Assembly (NCBI RefSeq): GCF_019334305.1
Contig: NZ_JAHWGH010000012.1
Span: forward strand, 1-64,000
Source of the DNA: Rossellomorea orangium
GTDB taxonomy: Bacteria; Bacillota; Bacilli; Bacillales; Bacillaceae_B
Length of the DNA stretch: 64,000 nucleotides
Reading direction: 5' to 3'
Each line of letters opens with the position of its first letter. Positions within the stretch are counted from its first letter, which is position 1. Shown here in pieces: positions 37,799-47,349 of the stretch. The translations under genes and the position numbers were made by a program. The notes beneath the pieces are model-generated. The model was not told where the DNA came from, did no database searches, and saw only the letters and a list, made by a program, of their open reading frames with translations.

Positions 37799-38275
37799 AT
37801 GTCAGAACATCCGATTGAAGGTCTGATGACCACGGCAATGGAAAATTTAAAAGAAATGATCGACGTGAATACAATCATCGGTGATCCCGTTGAAACACCC
37901 GATGGAAGCGTCATCCTGACCGTTTCAAAAGTAGGCTTTGGATTTGCTGCAGGTGGGAGTGAATTCATCATCGACAGTAAGGGTAAAGATGATAGCGGCA
38001 AAGGCGGAGATGGCGGAAGTGACAAGTCATCCCCTAAGCAGCAGCCGTTTGGCGGAGGTAGCGGGGGCGGGGTCTCCATTACGCCAATCGCATTCCTGAT
38101 CGTCAGCTCGAAAGGAATCAAGATGCTTCATTTAGATGAAAGCACTCACCTGATCGATCGACTGCTGGACCTGGCTCCGGGTGCCATTGAGAAGATTCAG
38201 GGCATGATGAAAAAGGATGACAATAAGCAGGACAACAGCAGTCAGGGCAACCACAATCAAAAGCTGGATCTATAA
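37799..38275 (+). CDS. ytfJ: GerW-family spore protein YtfJ
   Basis: 158 aa. GerW/YtfJ domain in the first 110 residues, with the central GGGSGGGVSITPIAFLIV signature, then a hydrophilic Asn/Gln/Lys-rich tail. In B. subtilis YtfJ (GerW) is needed for full germination lysis. AGGAGG sits before the ATG. Forms an operon with ytfI. Confidence 0.92.
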   Translation: MSEHPIEGLMTTAMENLKEMIDVNTIIGDPVETPDGSVILTVSKVGFGFAAGGSEFIIDSKGKDDSGKGGDGGSDKSSPKQQPFGGGSGGGVSITPIAFLIVSSKGIKMLHLDESTHLIDRLLDLAPGAIEKIQGMMKKDDNKQDNSSQGNHNQKLDL

Positions 38276-38281
38276 TGGTTA

Positions 38282-38320
38282 ATGAGCTTACTCGTCAAGA
38301 GTGGGCTCATCTTTTTTTTT
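38282..38320 (+). terminator. ytfIJ terminator
   Basis: ATGAGCTTACTC pairs with GAGTGGGCTCAT around a 5-base loop, then a run of nine Ts. Confidence 0.9.
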
Positions 38321-38407
38321 CGGGAAGGACCCCTATGATTTGCTTTCCCCCTCCCTTTTTCTGTAGTATGAAAAGTGTACATACCAATTATAGAGGAGGA
38401 ACAAATC

Positions 38408-38908
38408 ATGGCAAATATCACGTTTAAGAACAACCCTGTCACTTTATTAGGTAATGAGGTAAAAGTAGGCGACAAAGCTCCCAACTTCACAGTATTAGCT
38501 AATGATCTATCAGAAGTCACACTGAATGATTCCAAAGGCAAGGTGCGTTTAATCAGTGTCGTTCCTTCCATCGATACCGGTGTTTGTGATGCACAGACGC
38601 GTAAATTCAATGAAGAAGCTACGAAATTTGATAATGTAGAAGTATTGACGGTTTCAGTTGACCTTCCATTCGCACAAAAGCGCTGGTGTGGAGCGAACGG
38701 AATCGAGAATGTCCAAACGCTTTCTGATCACCGCGATCTTTCTTTCGGAGAAGCATTCGGCGTTCACATCCAGGAACTTCGTCTTCTAGCACGTGCTGTG
38801 TTCGTTGTAGACAGCAATGATGAAGTAACGTATGTGGAATATGTGAGCGAAGCGACTGACCACCCGGATTATGACGCTGCCGTTGAAGCAGTGAAAAACG
38901 CGAAGTAA
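38408..38908 (+). CDS. tpx: Thiol peroxidase Tpx
   Basis: 166 aa, atypical 2-Cys peroxiredoxin reducing hydroperoxides with thioredoxin. Peroxidatic Cys60 in PSIDTGVC and resolving Cys94 in KRWC, the standard spacing. Start ATG at 38408 with AGGAGGAA upstream. Position after ytfJ matches B. subtilis (ytgI). Confidence 0.96.
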   Translation: MANITFKNNPVTLLGNEVKVGDKAPNFTVLANDLSEVTLNDSKGKVRLISVVPSIDTGVCDAQTRKFNEEATKFDNVEVLTVSVDLPFAQKRWCGANGIENVQTLSDHRDLSFGEAFGVHIQELRLLARAVFVVDSNDEVTYVEYVSEATDHPDYDAAVEAVKNAK

Positions 38909-38938
38909 TCCTGACCCAACCAGAATAATCTTTAAGAC

Positions 38939-38978
38939 ATGCTGACCTGACTTATCCGTGGTCAGCATTGTTTTTTTT
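38939..38978 (+). terminator. tpx terminator
   Basis: ATGCTGACC pairs with GGTCAGCAT, followed by TG and eight Ts. Confidence 0.85.
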
Positions 38979-39033
38979 ACAAACGTCTTTGACAAAGGTA
39001 AAATAGATGAATGAAAATGAGATAAAGGAATGA

Positions 39034-40026
39034 ATGCCGATGATTAATTCGCCAGTCGAATCACTATTTGGAATAATCGACGAAACGGCTACGTTGCTGC
39101 AAGAGGAACTCGCCTGCAGTTATTTAGAAGCCGTGGCCGAAACAGGGGAAAACCTGTTTCAAGGGGATGTCCTTCAGGAAGAAGTCAATGAACTGACCAA
39201 GAAGCGTCTCAATAAAAAGTACGATGAAGTAAACCTTTCTCAACTTGAGAATGAAAATATCCGTAAAGCCTTTCAATTCGCGATTTTAAAAGGGATGAAA
39301 GAGAACGTGCAGCCGAATCATCAAATGACGCCGGACTCACTTGGGTTATTCATCAGCTACCTGGTGAATAAATTTACGGCAGATATGAATAAGCTGACCG
39401 TCCTTGATCCGGCGATCGGAACAGGGAACCTTTTAACGACGGTGTTAAATCAAATGCCTGGGAAAGAGACCGAGTCCATAGGGGTCGAAATTGACGAGGT
39501 GCTGATCAAGCTTGCGTATGTGGGAGCCGATCTTCAGAAACATCCATTGCAACTCTTTAACCAGGATTCATTAGAGCCGTTGTTCATCGATCCCGTCGAT
39601 CTTGTCCTTTGCGACCTGCCAATCGGCTATTATCCGAACGACCTGCGCGCCCAGGATTATGAACTGAAAGCGGAAGAGGGCCATTCATATGCTCACCATC
39701 TGTTCATTGAACAAAGCCTAAGGCATACGAAGGACGGAGGATACCTGTTCTTCATCGTGCCGAACGGACTCTTCGAATCACCGCACAGCGCACAGCTGCA
39801 AGGTTATCTGAAAGAGAAAGCCGACATCCAGGGCTTCCTGCAGCTGCCGCTTTCACTGTTCAAAAATAAAAACTCGGCGAAAAGCATCCTGATCCTTCAG
39901 AAGAAAAAGACAGGAATCAAGCCTCCTAAAGAGGTACTGCTTGCGCAACTGCCAAGCCTTTCGAATCAAAGAGCCCTTCAGGACATCCTGTCGAAGATCG
40001 ATCAGTGGTTGGTACAGAATAAATAA
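39034..40026 (+). CDS. ytxK: YtxK, class I SAM-dependent methyltransferase of the N6-DNA-methylase type
   Basis: 330 aa. SAM-binding motif LDPAIGTGNLL near residue 130 and a catalytic-type motif CDLPIGYYP, variant of the NPPY motif. No target-recognition domain or restriction gene nearby, so a housekeeping role is more likely than restriction-modification. In many Firmicutes this gene sits next to ackA. Starts at 39034 or 39040; AAAGGA fits either. Confidence 0.88.
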   Translation: MPMINSPVESLFGIIDETATLLQEELACSYLEAVAETGENLFQGDVLQEEVNELTKKRLNKKYDEVNLSQLENENIRKAFQFAILKGMKENVQPNHQMTPDSLGLFISYLVNKFTADMNKLTVLDPAIGTGNLLTTVLNQMPGKETESIGVEIDEVLIKLAYVGADLQKHPLQLFNQDSLEPLFIDPVDLVLCDLPIGYYPNDLRAQDYELKAEEGHSYAHHLFIEQSLRHTKDGGYLFFIVPNGLFESPHSAQLQGYLKEKADIQGFLQLPLSLFKNKNSAKSILILQKKKTGIKPPKEVLLAQLPSLSNQRALQDILSKIDQWLVQNK

Positions 40027-40054
40027 AAGACTGCCTTTGGGCGGTCTTTTTTTT
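40027..40054 (+). terminator. ytxK terminator
   Basis: AAGACTGCC/GGCGGTCTT with a 4-base loop and eight Ts. Confidence 0.88.
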
Positions 40055-40196
40055 GCGTTTTATTGAAGGGGTGTTCTGGGTATGCAGGGAGTGAGGAGTT
40101 TCCCAATCGTTTTTTAAGTTTATCAACCGAAGTTTCAATCTATCCACCGTTCCTTCAAATAGTATTCACATTTTTGTGAAAATATTTAATTTACCA

Positions 40197-40210
40197 TGAA
40201 AACGATGTCA
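40197..40210. promoter_or_regulatory. ackA cre (CcpA activation site)
   Basis: TGAAAACGATGTCA fits the degenerate cre consensus TGWNANCGNTNWCA at every position. Its centre lies about 57 bases before the expected transcription start, the placement known for CcpA activation of ackA in B. subtilis. Confidence 0.75.
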
Positions 40211-40224
40211 TTTCAAGCTTTTTC

Positions 40225-40253
40225 TTGAAATAGGGTGGAGTCAGTGATTTAAT
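40225..40253 (+). promoter_or_regulatory. ackA promoter with inverted repeat at -35
   Basis: TTGAAA (40225-40230), 17 bases, TTTAAT (40248-40253). The -35 lies inside an inverted repeat, ATTTCAAG at 40210-40217 and CTTGAAAT at 40224-40231. Confidence 0.7.
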
Positions 40254-40335
40254 GGGGAATTGAGAGATAAAAAACGATTCAATGAACAGAATAAAGGTAG
40301 AGTCGATAGATCGAAAACAAAAGGAGCGATACAAC

Positions 40336-41532
40336 GTGGCAAAAAAAGTGATTGCAATTAATGCTGGAAGCTCTTCATTAAAGTTTCAGCTTTTTGATAT
40401 GCCTGAAGAAACGGTTATTACAAAAGGTCTCATTGAACGTATCGGATTAAACGATGCGGTTTTCAATATAACAGTGAACGATGAAAAACGTGAAGAAGTA
40501 ACGGATATCCCGAACCATGAAGTAGCCGTTAAAATGCTGCTTGAAAAGCTGACAGGCTTTGGTATCATCAATTCACTTGATGAAATTGAAGGAATCGGTC
40601 ACCGTGTCGTACACGGCGGGGAGATCTTCAATGAGTCCGTTCTGATCACAGACGAAGTGATTACGAAAATCGAAGAGCTATCTGATTTGGCTCCACTTCA
40701 TAACCCTGCAAACTTAACGGGAATCAAGGCGTTCCAAAGCGTGTTGCCGAATGTTCCTGCGGTTGCAGTATTTGATACGGCGTTCCACCAATCCATGCCT
40801 GAGAGCTCATTCTTATACAGCCTTCCTTATGAGTACTACGAAGATTTCGGAATCCGTAAATATGGTTTCCACGGTACGTCCCATAAGTATGTATCCCAGC
40901 GTGCAGCTGAAATGCTTGGCCGTCCGGAAGAGCAAGTGCGCCTAATCTCTTGTCACTTAGGTAACGGTGCGAGTATCGCGGCCATCGAAGGCGGAAAGTC
41001 TATCGATACATCCATGGGCTTCACACCACTAGCGGGTGTTGCCATGGGAACTCGTTCAGGTAATATCGACCCGGCTCTTATCCCGTTCATCATGGAGAAA
41101 ACGGGATCAACAGCTGATGAAGTATTGAATATCCTGAACAAGAAGTCCGGTATGCTTGGTGTATCCGGGTTCTCAAGTGACCTTCGTGACATCGAGCAGC
41201 AGGCTTCAGAAGGTAACGAGCGTGCGGAATTGGCTCTTGAAGTGTTCGCCAACCGTATCCATAAATACATCGGTTCGTATGCATCCCGCATGTACGGTGT
41301 AGACGCGATCGTCTTCACAGCAGGTATCGGTGAAAACAGTACACTGATCCGTGAAAAAGTCCTTCAAGGCTTGGAATTCATGGGCGTATACTGGGATCCT
41401 GCCCGCAACAAAGTACGTGGAAAAGAAGCATTCGTCAACTACCCGCATTCACCTGTAAAAGTCATGATCATTCCTACGAATGAAGAAGTGATGATTGCTC
41501 GTGATGTTGTGGAAAAAGGGAATATCGGCTAA
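40336..41532 (+). CDS. ackA: Acetate kinase
   Basis: 398 aa. Converts acetyl phosphate and ADP to acetate and ATP in overflow metabolism. Signatures [13 protein letters not shown] at the N-terminus, [10 protein letters not shown] and the ATPase-type GHLGNGAS variant CHLGNGASI. The GTG at 40336 follows AAAGGAGCGA; the earlier ATG at 40282 would add 18 residues foreign to the family. Makes acetate that AcsA can later reclaim. Confidence 0.96.
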   Translation: MAKKVIAINAGSSSLKFQLFDMPEETVITKGLIERIGLNDAVFNITVNDEKREEVTDIPNHEVAVKMLLEKLTGFGIINSLDEIEGIGHRVVHGGEIFNESVLITDEVITKIEELSDLAPLHNPANLTGIKAFQSVLPNVPAVAVFDTAFHQSMPESSFLYSLPYEYYEDFGIRKYGFHGTSHKYVSQRAAEMLGRPEEQVRLISCHLGNGASIAAIEGGKSIDTSMGFTPLAGVAMGTRSGNIDPALIPFIMEKTGSTADEVLNILNKKSGMLGVSGFSSDLRDIEQQASEGNERAELALEVFANRIHKYIGSYASRMYGVDAIVFTAGIGENSTLIREKVLQGLEFMGVYWDPARNKVRGKEAFVNYPHSPVKVMIIPTNEEVMIARDVVEKGNIG

Positions 41533-41546
41533 TATATAATAAATTA

Positions 41547-41596
41547 GAAAGAGCGACAGTAACTCCCGAGGGGGGGCACTGTCGCTCTTTCTTTTA
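41547..41596 (+). terminator. ackA terminator
   Basis: GAAAGAGCGACAGT pairs with ACTGTCGCTCTTTC, then TTTTATT. The minus-strand neighbour ends just beyond and may share it. Confidence 0.88.
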
Positions 41597-41613
41597 TTAG
41601 CAATTTGAGTCAA

Positions 41614-41934
41614 TTAAATGAACTTATTGATCAAGTTTGAAAGTTTTTTATATAGTGGCTTATTCTTTTCTTTGGAAATAATCAATATGGGCAACACAAC
41701 GATTAATAAAGCGGCAATTGTAAGTCCCGCTTTAGCTACTGCGTCCAATAGGAAATACTTAGTGTTAATTAATATAACAACTAAAGAACACCCGATAAGA
41801 AAAAGGGATTTATAGAATAGATAGTATTCATTTTGGTTCTTTTCATTAGCCAAACTTGAAAGTTTTCCTATTATGACAGAGACAGTAAATACAAATAGAA
41901 TGGCATATAGTGCCCCTAATAAACCAGATATCAT
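41614..41934 (-). CDS. Small membrane protein of unknown function
   Basis: 106 aa, three hydrophobic segments (about 4-24, 45-60, 66-86) and a basic C-terminus. No family recognised. AAAGGAAG lies before the ATG. Both the gene and its 310-base upstream gap (41935-42244) are clearly richer in A+T than their neighbours, which hints at a later arrival. The gap holds the EcsC gene's promoter (TGATATACT near 42204) and otherwise nothing I can name. Confidence 0.7.
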   Translation of the reverse strand: MISGLLGALYAILFVFTVSVIIGKLSSLANEKNQNEYYLFYKSLFLIGCSLVVILINTKYFLLDAVAKAGLTIAALLIVVLPILIISKEKNKPLYKKLSNLINKFI

Positions 41935-42244
41935 TTCAATTACTTCCTTTCGAAATACCTTCCCTTAAACAGTAAGTATTTATAACCGGTTACTTGTATT
42001 AATTTACCACCCTTGTTTTTAAGTTTAAATCGAATTTTTTAAATTTAAGTTTGATTTAAGGTTCTTTAAAGAATAACTTAAGGTTACGACCAGCAAAAGA
42101 ATTAGGAGAGGTGGAGAACAAATAAATAATAAATGAAAAATCCTCCCCTTCAAAATTTCAGACTATTCCCACCACTCAATCGAACTCCCAGTTCCACATG
42201 TGATATACTATACCTAATTCAACGAATGTAAGGAGTGGGGAGAA

Positions 42245-43084
42245 GTGAACTGGTCAGAACGGGATAAGCAGGTATGGCAGTCAATCAAGACGTGGAGAGA
42301 AGAGTTATATGAATACGAAGCGAATGATTTGGAGCATACATATGTGAAATGGTTGGATTACGCGTTTGAATCGATTCCTGAAGATATGCAGGAGCAATTT
42401 TTCCAGCGTCTCGATGGCTGGTTGTTTCATATGCACTCTCTGATACAAGGTTCACAGATGCAGAATGATGCACGTGAGCGTATCCTTGTGACGGCGCGGG
42501 CGTTTAATCAGGATATTCAGACGGTGGAGGATCTGCATTATCTTACGATTGATCAGCTTCATTACATAGCGGAACAGCACGCGGGACGTCACCGCATCTA
42601 CTCCCTTCTCCAAGGCGGAGTGACGGGGACCGGCGGCTTGGTGGCTCTTGGTTCGGACCTGCCGGCCATGCTTGTCATCAATCTCCGGTCGGTGCAGCTC
42701 ATCGCCATCACGTACGGATTCGATGTTCAGACGCCGTTCGAAATGATGACGTCATTGAAGGTGTTTCATGCGGCCACCCTGCCGGCAAGACTTCGGGCCC
42801 TTGCGTGGGAGGATCTGATGGAGGATCTGAACAAGAAGGATTCCAATTACTTCTACGATGGATCGGAGCAGCTGACGGATTACACGTGGCTGGAAGGATC
42901 CATGAAGCAGGCGCTGAAAGCGATGGCGATTACGATGTTCAAAGGGAAGAAGTGGTCGGGTCTGCCACTTGTCAGTATTGCCATCGGAGCGGGATCCAAT
43001 TATCAGCTTTCGAGAAAGATCACTGATTTTGCGGAAAAGTATTATCAGTACCGCTACCTGCGCGATAAGAAAAATGAACAATAA
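42245..43084 (+). CDS. EcsC-family protein
   Basis: 279 aa with the EcsC domain over about 60-240 (GVTGTGGLVALGSDLPAMLVINLRSVQLI). Function of the family is unsettled; named for a gene near the EcsAB transporter, but no transporter is close here. GTG start with AAGGAGTGGGG upstream. Shares a terminator hairpin with the convergent gene behind it. Confidence 0.82.
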   Translation: MNWSERDKQVWQSIKTWREELYEYEANDLEHTYVKWLDYAFESIPEDMQEQFFQRLDGWLFHMHSLIQGSQMQNDARERILVTARAFNQDIQTVEDLHYLTIDQLHYIAEQHAGRHRIYSLLQGGVTGTGGLVALGSDLPAMLVINLRSVQLIAITYGFDVQTPFEMMTSLKVFHAATLPARLRALAWEDLMEDLNKKDSNYFYDGSEQLTDYTWLEGSMKQALKAMAITMFKGKKWSGLPLVSIAIGAGSNYQLSRKITDFAEKYYQYRYLRDKKNEQ

Positions 43085-43086
43085 AC

Positions 43087-43126
43087 AAAAAGGGGAATGA
43101 TGTGGTCATCACATCGTTCCCCTTTT
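43087..43126. terminator. Bidirectional terminator
   Basis: AAAAAGGGGAATGATGTG is followed after a 5-base loop by CACATCGTTCCCCTTTTT. The 3' end of the convergent gene lies within it. Confidence 0.85.
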
Positions 43127-43426
43127 TGTTTTTTCCGGATTGGTCCGGTACCAGAGCCATAGGTCATTGATTTCCGAGGCCCGTTCAGAAATTTCATTGT
43201 TGATTATGCAGGACCGGTCAAAGTCATCTTCCGCAGCCAGTTCCTCCTGCAGGCGCTCGATCTCCCCGTCAATATCCCTGATTCGGTCTGGAATTGTTCC
43301 ACGGACGCGCTCCCACTCAAGAAGGATCACTTCCTGTTCCTCGGGAGAATACATCGGCCATTCCTTCAGCATAACGGGAAGGTGGATGCCCAGTCTCGGA
43401 TTATACGAAAAAAATTCATTCCTCAT
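43109..43426 (-). CDS. Hypothetical protein with helical mid region
   Basis: 105 aa, soluble, acidic; residues about 30-85 look like a short coiled coil (EVILLEWERVRGTIPDRIRDIDGEIERLQEEL). No family recognised. The last codons run into the terminator stem shared with the EcsC gene. GGAGCG stands 11 bases before the ATG. Divergent from argG. Confidence 0.65.
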   Translation of the reverse strand: MRNEFFSYNPRLGIHLPVMLKEWPMYSPEEQEVILLEWERVRGTIPDRIRDIDGEIERLQEELAAEDDFDRSCIINNEISERASEINDLWLWYRTNPEKTKRGTM

Positions 43427-43537
43427 CTTTCTGGACGCTCCTTACGTTTCATTCTTATTTCATCCTACAATAAATTCTGCGTGAAGCCCAGTGCGAAGGC
43501 GATGTCACATCTTGTCCATAAAATAATTATACAAATT

Positions 43538-43608
43538 GATGAATAAGTATTGATGTATTTCTCGTAAACTGCTAATATAAATTCATCTTAAAGAATAAAT
43601 ATTCATTT
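43538..43608 (+). promoter_or_regulatory. argGH promoter with two ArgR boxes
   Basis: TTGATG (43550-43555), 17 bases, TAATAT (43573-43578). ArgR-like boxes GATGAATAAGTATTGATG at 43538-43555 and AAGAATAAATATTCATTT at 43591-43608 resemble the Bacillus ARG box (CATGAATAAAAATTCAAG). One overlaps the -35, the other lies just past the start point, fitting arginine-dependent repression. Confidence 0.7.
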
Positions 43609-43637
43609 ATATAGAAAATCAACAGGAGGAGATACGG

Positions 43638-44849
43638 ATGAGTAAAAAAGTGGTATTAGCCTATTCAGGTGGTTTAGACACGTCGGTTGCGGTTCAATGG
43701 TTAAAGGAAAAAGAATACGAAGTCATTGCATGTTGCCTGGATGTGGGGGAAGGGAAGGATCTTGATTTTGTACAGGAAAAGGCTTTGACGGTAGGAGCGT
43801 CCAAAAGCTATGTCATTGATGCAAAAGAAGAGTTCGCGAACGATTACGCGCTTATCGCTCTGCAAAGTCATGCACTGTACGAAGGGAAATATCCACTGGT
43901 GTCCGCTCTATCAAGACCGTTGATTGCCAAGAAGCTTGTGGAGGTCGCCGAACAGGAAAATGCAACGGCGGTGGCGCATGGTTGTACGGGAAAAGGAAAT
44001 GACCAGGTGAGATTCGAAGTGTCCATCGCGGCATTGAATCCTGATTTAGAAGTGATCGCCCCGGTTCGTGAGTGGAAATGGTCACGTGAAGAGGAAATTG
44101 AATATGCGAAAGATAAGGGGATTCCGATTCCGATCAATCTTGACTCTCCATACAGCATCGACCAAAACCTTTGGGGAAGAAGCAACGAGTGTGGAGTCCT
44201 TGAGGATCCTTGGGCTGCACCACCGGAAGATGCTTACGACCTGACATCAAGCATTGAAGAATCACCGAATGAAGCAGATGTAGTTGAAATCACGTTCTCA
44301 AAAGGGGTGCCTGTGGAACTGAATCACGTGGCGTATCCTCTTGAAGAAATCATTGCGAAGCTGAATGTGCTGGCCGGTAAGCACGGAGTCGGACGTATCG
44401 ATCATGTAGAGAACCGCCTTGTCGGCATCAAGTCACGTGAAGTGTATGAGTGTCCGGCTGCCATGACTCTTTTAAAGGCACATAAAGAACTGGAAGATCT
44501 GACACTGGTGAAAGAGCTTGCGCATTTCAAGCCGGTGATCGAGAAAAAAATGACCGAATTGATTTATGAGGGACTATGGTTCTCTCCATTAAATAAAGCG
44601 CTGAAAGCATTCCTTGATCAAACGCAGGTGTATGTGAATGGCGTTGTACGTGTGAAATTATACAAAGGCCATGCCATCGTGGAAGGAAGAAAATCACCGA
44701 ATTCCCTGTATGATGAAAACCTTGCGACGTATACAAAAGCGGATGAATTCGATCATGATGCTGCCGTTGGATTCATTCAACTATGGGGTCTTCCGACAAA
44801 GGTGTCTTCCATGGTAAACGCTGAGAAGAAAGAGAAAGTGACTCTATGA
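43638..44849 (+). CDS. argG: Argininosuccinate synthase
   Basis: 403 aa. Joins citrulline and aspartate with ATP. N-terminal PP-loop [12 protein letters not shown], and [13 protein letters not shown] further on. AGGAGGAG before the ATG. Overlaps argH by four bases (ATGA). Confidence 0.97.
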   Translation: MSKKVVLAYSGGLDTSVAVQWLKEKEYEVIACCLDVGEGKDLDFVQEKALTVGASKSYVIDAKEEFANDYALIALQSHALYEGKYPLVSALSRPLIAKKLVEVAEQENATAVAHGCTGKGNDQVRFEVSIAALNPDLEVIAPVREWKWSREEEIEYAKDKGIPIPINLDSPYSIDQNLWGRSNECGVLEDPWAAPPEDAYDLTSSIEESPNEADVVEITFSKGVPVELNHVAYPLEEIIAKLNVLAGKHGVGRIDHVENRLVGIKSREVYECPAAMTLLKAHKELEDLTLVKELAHFKPVIEKKMTELIYEGLWFSPLNKALKAFLDQTQVYVNGVVRVKLYKGHAIVEGRKSPNSLYDENLATYTKADEFDHDAAVGFIQLWGLPTKVSSMVNAEKKEKVTL

Positions 44850-46240
44850 GTAAGTTATGGGGAGGCCGTTTTACCAAAAAGCCTGAAGAGTGGGTGGATG
44901 AATTCAATGCATCCATCTCATTCGATCAGGAGCTCGTATTAGAAGATATTGAAGGCAGCGTCGCACATGTGAAAATGTTAAAGAAATGCGGGATTTTGAC
45001 GGTTGATGAAGCCGATCAGATACTAGACGGACTACACGTGCTTTACGGCAAGGCTGAAAGGAATGAGCTCCAGTTTTCCGTGGAGTATGAGGATATTCAT
45101 CTGAACCTGGAGAAGCAGCTGATTGACTTGATCGGCGAGGTCGGAGGAAAGCTTCATACAGGAAGAAGCCGTAATGACCAGATTGCGACCGATATGCATC
45201 TGTTTTTAAAAAGACGAGTGGAGGAAATCGTCAAGCTCGTGGAGGATCTGCAGGAAGCGATCATCGTCCAGGCAGAGAATAATGTGGAAACGATCATTCC
45301 AGGGTACACTCATCTTCAGCGTGCCCAACCAATCTCGTTTGCCCATCATCTGATGTGTTATTTCTGGATGCTGAATCGTGATAAGGAGAGGCTTGTTGAT
45401 TCGTTGAAAAGAATCGATATCTCTCCATTGGGTGCCGGTGCACTGGCGGGGACGACTTTCCCGATCGACCGTGAGTATTCTGCCGAGCTCCTTGGCTTCG
45501 GTTCCTGTTATGAAAATAGTCTGGATGCCGTGAGTGACCGTGATTTCATCCTGGAATTCCTGAGCAACAGCTCGATCATGATGACTCACCTTTCCCGCCT
45601 GGCGGAAGAGATGATTCTGTGGTCAACAGAAGAGTTCCGATTCATCGAGCTCGATGACAGTTTCACGACGGGAAGCAGCATCATGCCCCAGAAGAAGAAT
45701 CCGGATATGGCGGAGCTTGTCAGAGGGAAGACGGGCAGGGTGAATGGGAATCTTATTTCGCTTCTTACGGTTTTAAAAGGACTGCCACTTGCCTATAACA
45801 AGGACATGCAGGAAGACAAGGAAGGGATGTTCGATACGGTGAAGACCGTTGTGGGATCTCTGAAGATTTTCACAGGCATGATTTCAACGATGAAAGTGAA
45901 TAGTGAACAGATGAAGGAAGCGGTCGGGAATGATTTCTCCAATGCGACGGAGCTTGCTGATTATCTGGCGACAAAGGGGATTCCTTTTAGACAGGCCCAT
46001 GAGATTGTTGGGAAGCTTGTGTTGTATTGTATTGAGGAGGGCTGTTATCTGAAGGATGTTTCTCTGGAAAAGTACGGTGAGTTTTCTTCGTTGATTGAGG
46101 AGGATATTTATTCGATTTTGACTCCTTATTCGGCTGTTGAGAGAAGGAATTCGTATGGTGGAACTGGGTTTGAGCAGGTGAAGGTGCAGATTGGGAAGGG
46201 GAAGGCTGAGTTGGGGTCTTTTGCTGAACAATCTGTTTAG
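44846..46240 (+). CDS. argH: Argininosuccinate lyase
   Basis: 464 aa. Splits argininosuccinate to arginine and fumarate. Signature [12 protein letters not shown] near residue 280 and [11 protein letters not shown] near 156. Translationally coupled to argG. The last 230 bases are markedly poor in C on the coding strand, with G or T in almost every third position, unlike the rest of the gene. The reading frame is intact. Confidence 0.96.
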   Translation: MSKLWGGRFTKKPEEWVDEFNASISFDQELVLEDIEGSVAHVKMLKKCGILTVDEADQILDGLHVLYGKAERNELQFSVEYEDIHLNLEKQLIDLIGEVGGKLHTGRSRNDQIATDMHLFLKRRVEEIVKLVEDLQEAIIVQAENNVETIIPGYTHLQRAQPISFAHHLMCYFWMLNRDKERLVDSLKRIDISPLGAGALAGTTFPIDREYSAELLGFGSCYENSLDAVSDRDFILEFLSNSSIMMTHLSRLAEEMILWSTEEFRFIELDDSFTTGSSIMPQKKNPDMAELVRGKTGRVNGNLISLLTVLKGLPLAYNKDMQEDKEGMFDTVKTVVGSLKIFTGMISTMKVNSEQMKEAVGNDFSNATELADYLATKGIPFRQAHEIVGKLVLYCIEEGCYLKDVSLEKYGEFSSLIEEDIYSILTPYSAVERRNSYGGTGFEQVKVQIGKGKAELGSFAEQSV

Positions 46241-46269
46241 AAAAAATTAAAACCAATTAGAGAGTGCTG

Positions 46270-46395
46270 GTTGATTTTCGCTACAGGTGCTCGCTTTCCG
46301 CGGGGTGGGCGGTGAGCCTCCTCGGGCTTCGCCCTGTGGGGTCTCACCTGTCCCACTATACCCGCAGGAGTCGAGCACCTTCCGCTACAATCAAC
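46270..46395 (-). repeat. Long-palindrome intergenic repeat, copy 4
   Basis: 126 bp bounded by GTTGATT and AATCAAC, in the opposite orientation to copies 2 and 3 and the same as copy 1. The flanking CAGCAC/GTGCTG side is shared as well. Lies 30 bases after argH. Confidence 0.9.
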
Positions 46396-46431
46396 TAATG
46401 GAATTTCACTTTCTCCTCGGTATTAAAGTGC

Positions 46432-46477
46432 AAAAGAACGGCTGAGTGGAATCATTCTCCCTCAACCGTTCTTTTTT
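46432..46477. terminator. Bidirectional terminator for usp
   Basis: AAAAGAACGGCTGAG pairs with CTCAACCGTTCTTTTTT (one G-U). Confidence 0.75.
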
Positions 46478-46495
46478 AAGTATTAATGAAAAAAA

Positions 46496-46948
46496 TCAAT
46501 CCTCCACTTCTTCCGTCCTTACAACCAGCACGTCACAGTGGGCAGCTCTGGTGATGTGTTCTGATACGCTTCCGATGAGGAAGCGTTCGACGGCGTTGAG
46601 GCCGGTGGCACCGCAGATGACGAGGTCCGCTTTGACGTTTTTGGTTGCTTCTCTTGGGATGATCACTTTCGGGGAGCCGTATTCGACGTATGTTTTGACT
46701 TTGGTCAATCCGGCTTCGGTGGCTTCTTCCTTGTACTCGTTTAATAATTCTTCAGCATACTTGATGGCTCTTTCTCCTACAGTACGGTCATAGGATTCGA
46801 TGGCTGCGAAAGAGCGGGTGTCGATGACGTGGATCAGGGACAGAGTGGCGTCATTCCGTTTGGCGATGGCAATCGCTTTTTTGAAAGCCCATTCTGCTTC
46901 CCTTGACCCATCTACAGCTACTAATATGTTGTGATATTTTAAACTCAT
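46496..46948 (-). CDS. Universal stress protein, UspA family
   Basis: 150 aa, single Usp domain. ATP-binding pattern GATGLNAVERFLIGSVSEHI near the C-terminus (G-2x-G-9x-G-S type) and HNILVAVDGSREAEWAF at the start. General stress role. GGAGGGG before the ATG. Single gene. Confidence 0.92.
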   Translation of the reverse strand: MSLKYHNILVAVDGSREAEWAFKKAIAIAKRNDATLSLIHVIDTRSFAAIESYDRTVGERAIKYAEELLNEYKEEATEAGLTKVKTYVEYGSPKVIIPREATKNVKADLVICGATGLNAVERFLIGSVSEHITRAAHCDVLVVRTEEVED

Positions 46949-47056
46949 TGTGATCCCCTCCTTACATTCATCATACTATATTTTCCCACTTATATCTGTA
47001 GCCAATTTTCGAACAATAAAGGAGAATATACTACTTATTTTTAAGGGGGCATCACG

Positions 47057-47209
47057 ATGAAGAAGAGGGATCCGAAAGAGCAGTTCACGTATGATGAAAA
47101 TGCGAACCAGCAGGTAAGCCAGCAGATTATGGATTCGTATACGAGCGGTGTCATCGATACGGAAAATGGTCAGTATGGGACGAATGAAAACGAACAATAT
47201 GAAGAATAG
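47057..47209 (+). CDS. Small acidic protein, DUF4025/YozQ-like
   Basis: 50 aa, MKKRDPKEQFTYDEN at the start, then a VSQQIMDSYTSGVID segment that resembles the DUF4025 (YozQ) pattern, ending in a Glu/Asn-rich tail. AAGGGGGC lies eight bases before the ATG and a good terminator follows eight bases after the stop, which together make this a real gene despite its size. Function unknown. Confidence 0.75.
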   Translation: MKKRDPKEQFTYDENANQQVSQQIMDSYTSGVIDTENGQYGTNENEQYEE

Positions 47210-47216
47210 GTAAGGT

Positions 47217-47258
47217 AAAGCTTGCAGAACCGGTAATTGTTTCTGCAAGCTTTTTATT
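47217..47258 (+). terminator. Terminator of the small DUF4025-like gene
   Basis: AAAGCTTGCAGAA pairs with TTCTGCAAGCTTT, then TTATT. Confidence 0.85.
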
Positions 47259-47283
47259 ATGTAATCAAAAAATATACAAAATA

Positions 47284-47319
47284 GGAGCCACCCCAAAGGC
47301 TTTCTTTAATGTGGCTCCT
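47284..47319 (-). terminator. Putative terminator of the SDR gene
   Basis: Minus strand AGGAGCCAC pairs with GTGGCTCCT, followed by ATTTTG. Confidence 0.5.
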
Positions 47320-47349
47320 TCCTCTTAAACCATCTTTGAAAACGATGTG

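Noticed and set aside
39034-40026. ytxK as part of a restriction-modification system
   Set aside because: No target-recognition domain and no restriction endonuclease nearby; the gene is a standard neighbour of ackA.
46976-47296. 106-codon hydrophobic frame on the minus strand
   Set aside because: It covers the small DUF4025-like gene and its terminator, and lacks a ribosome binding site.
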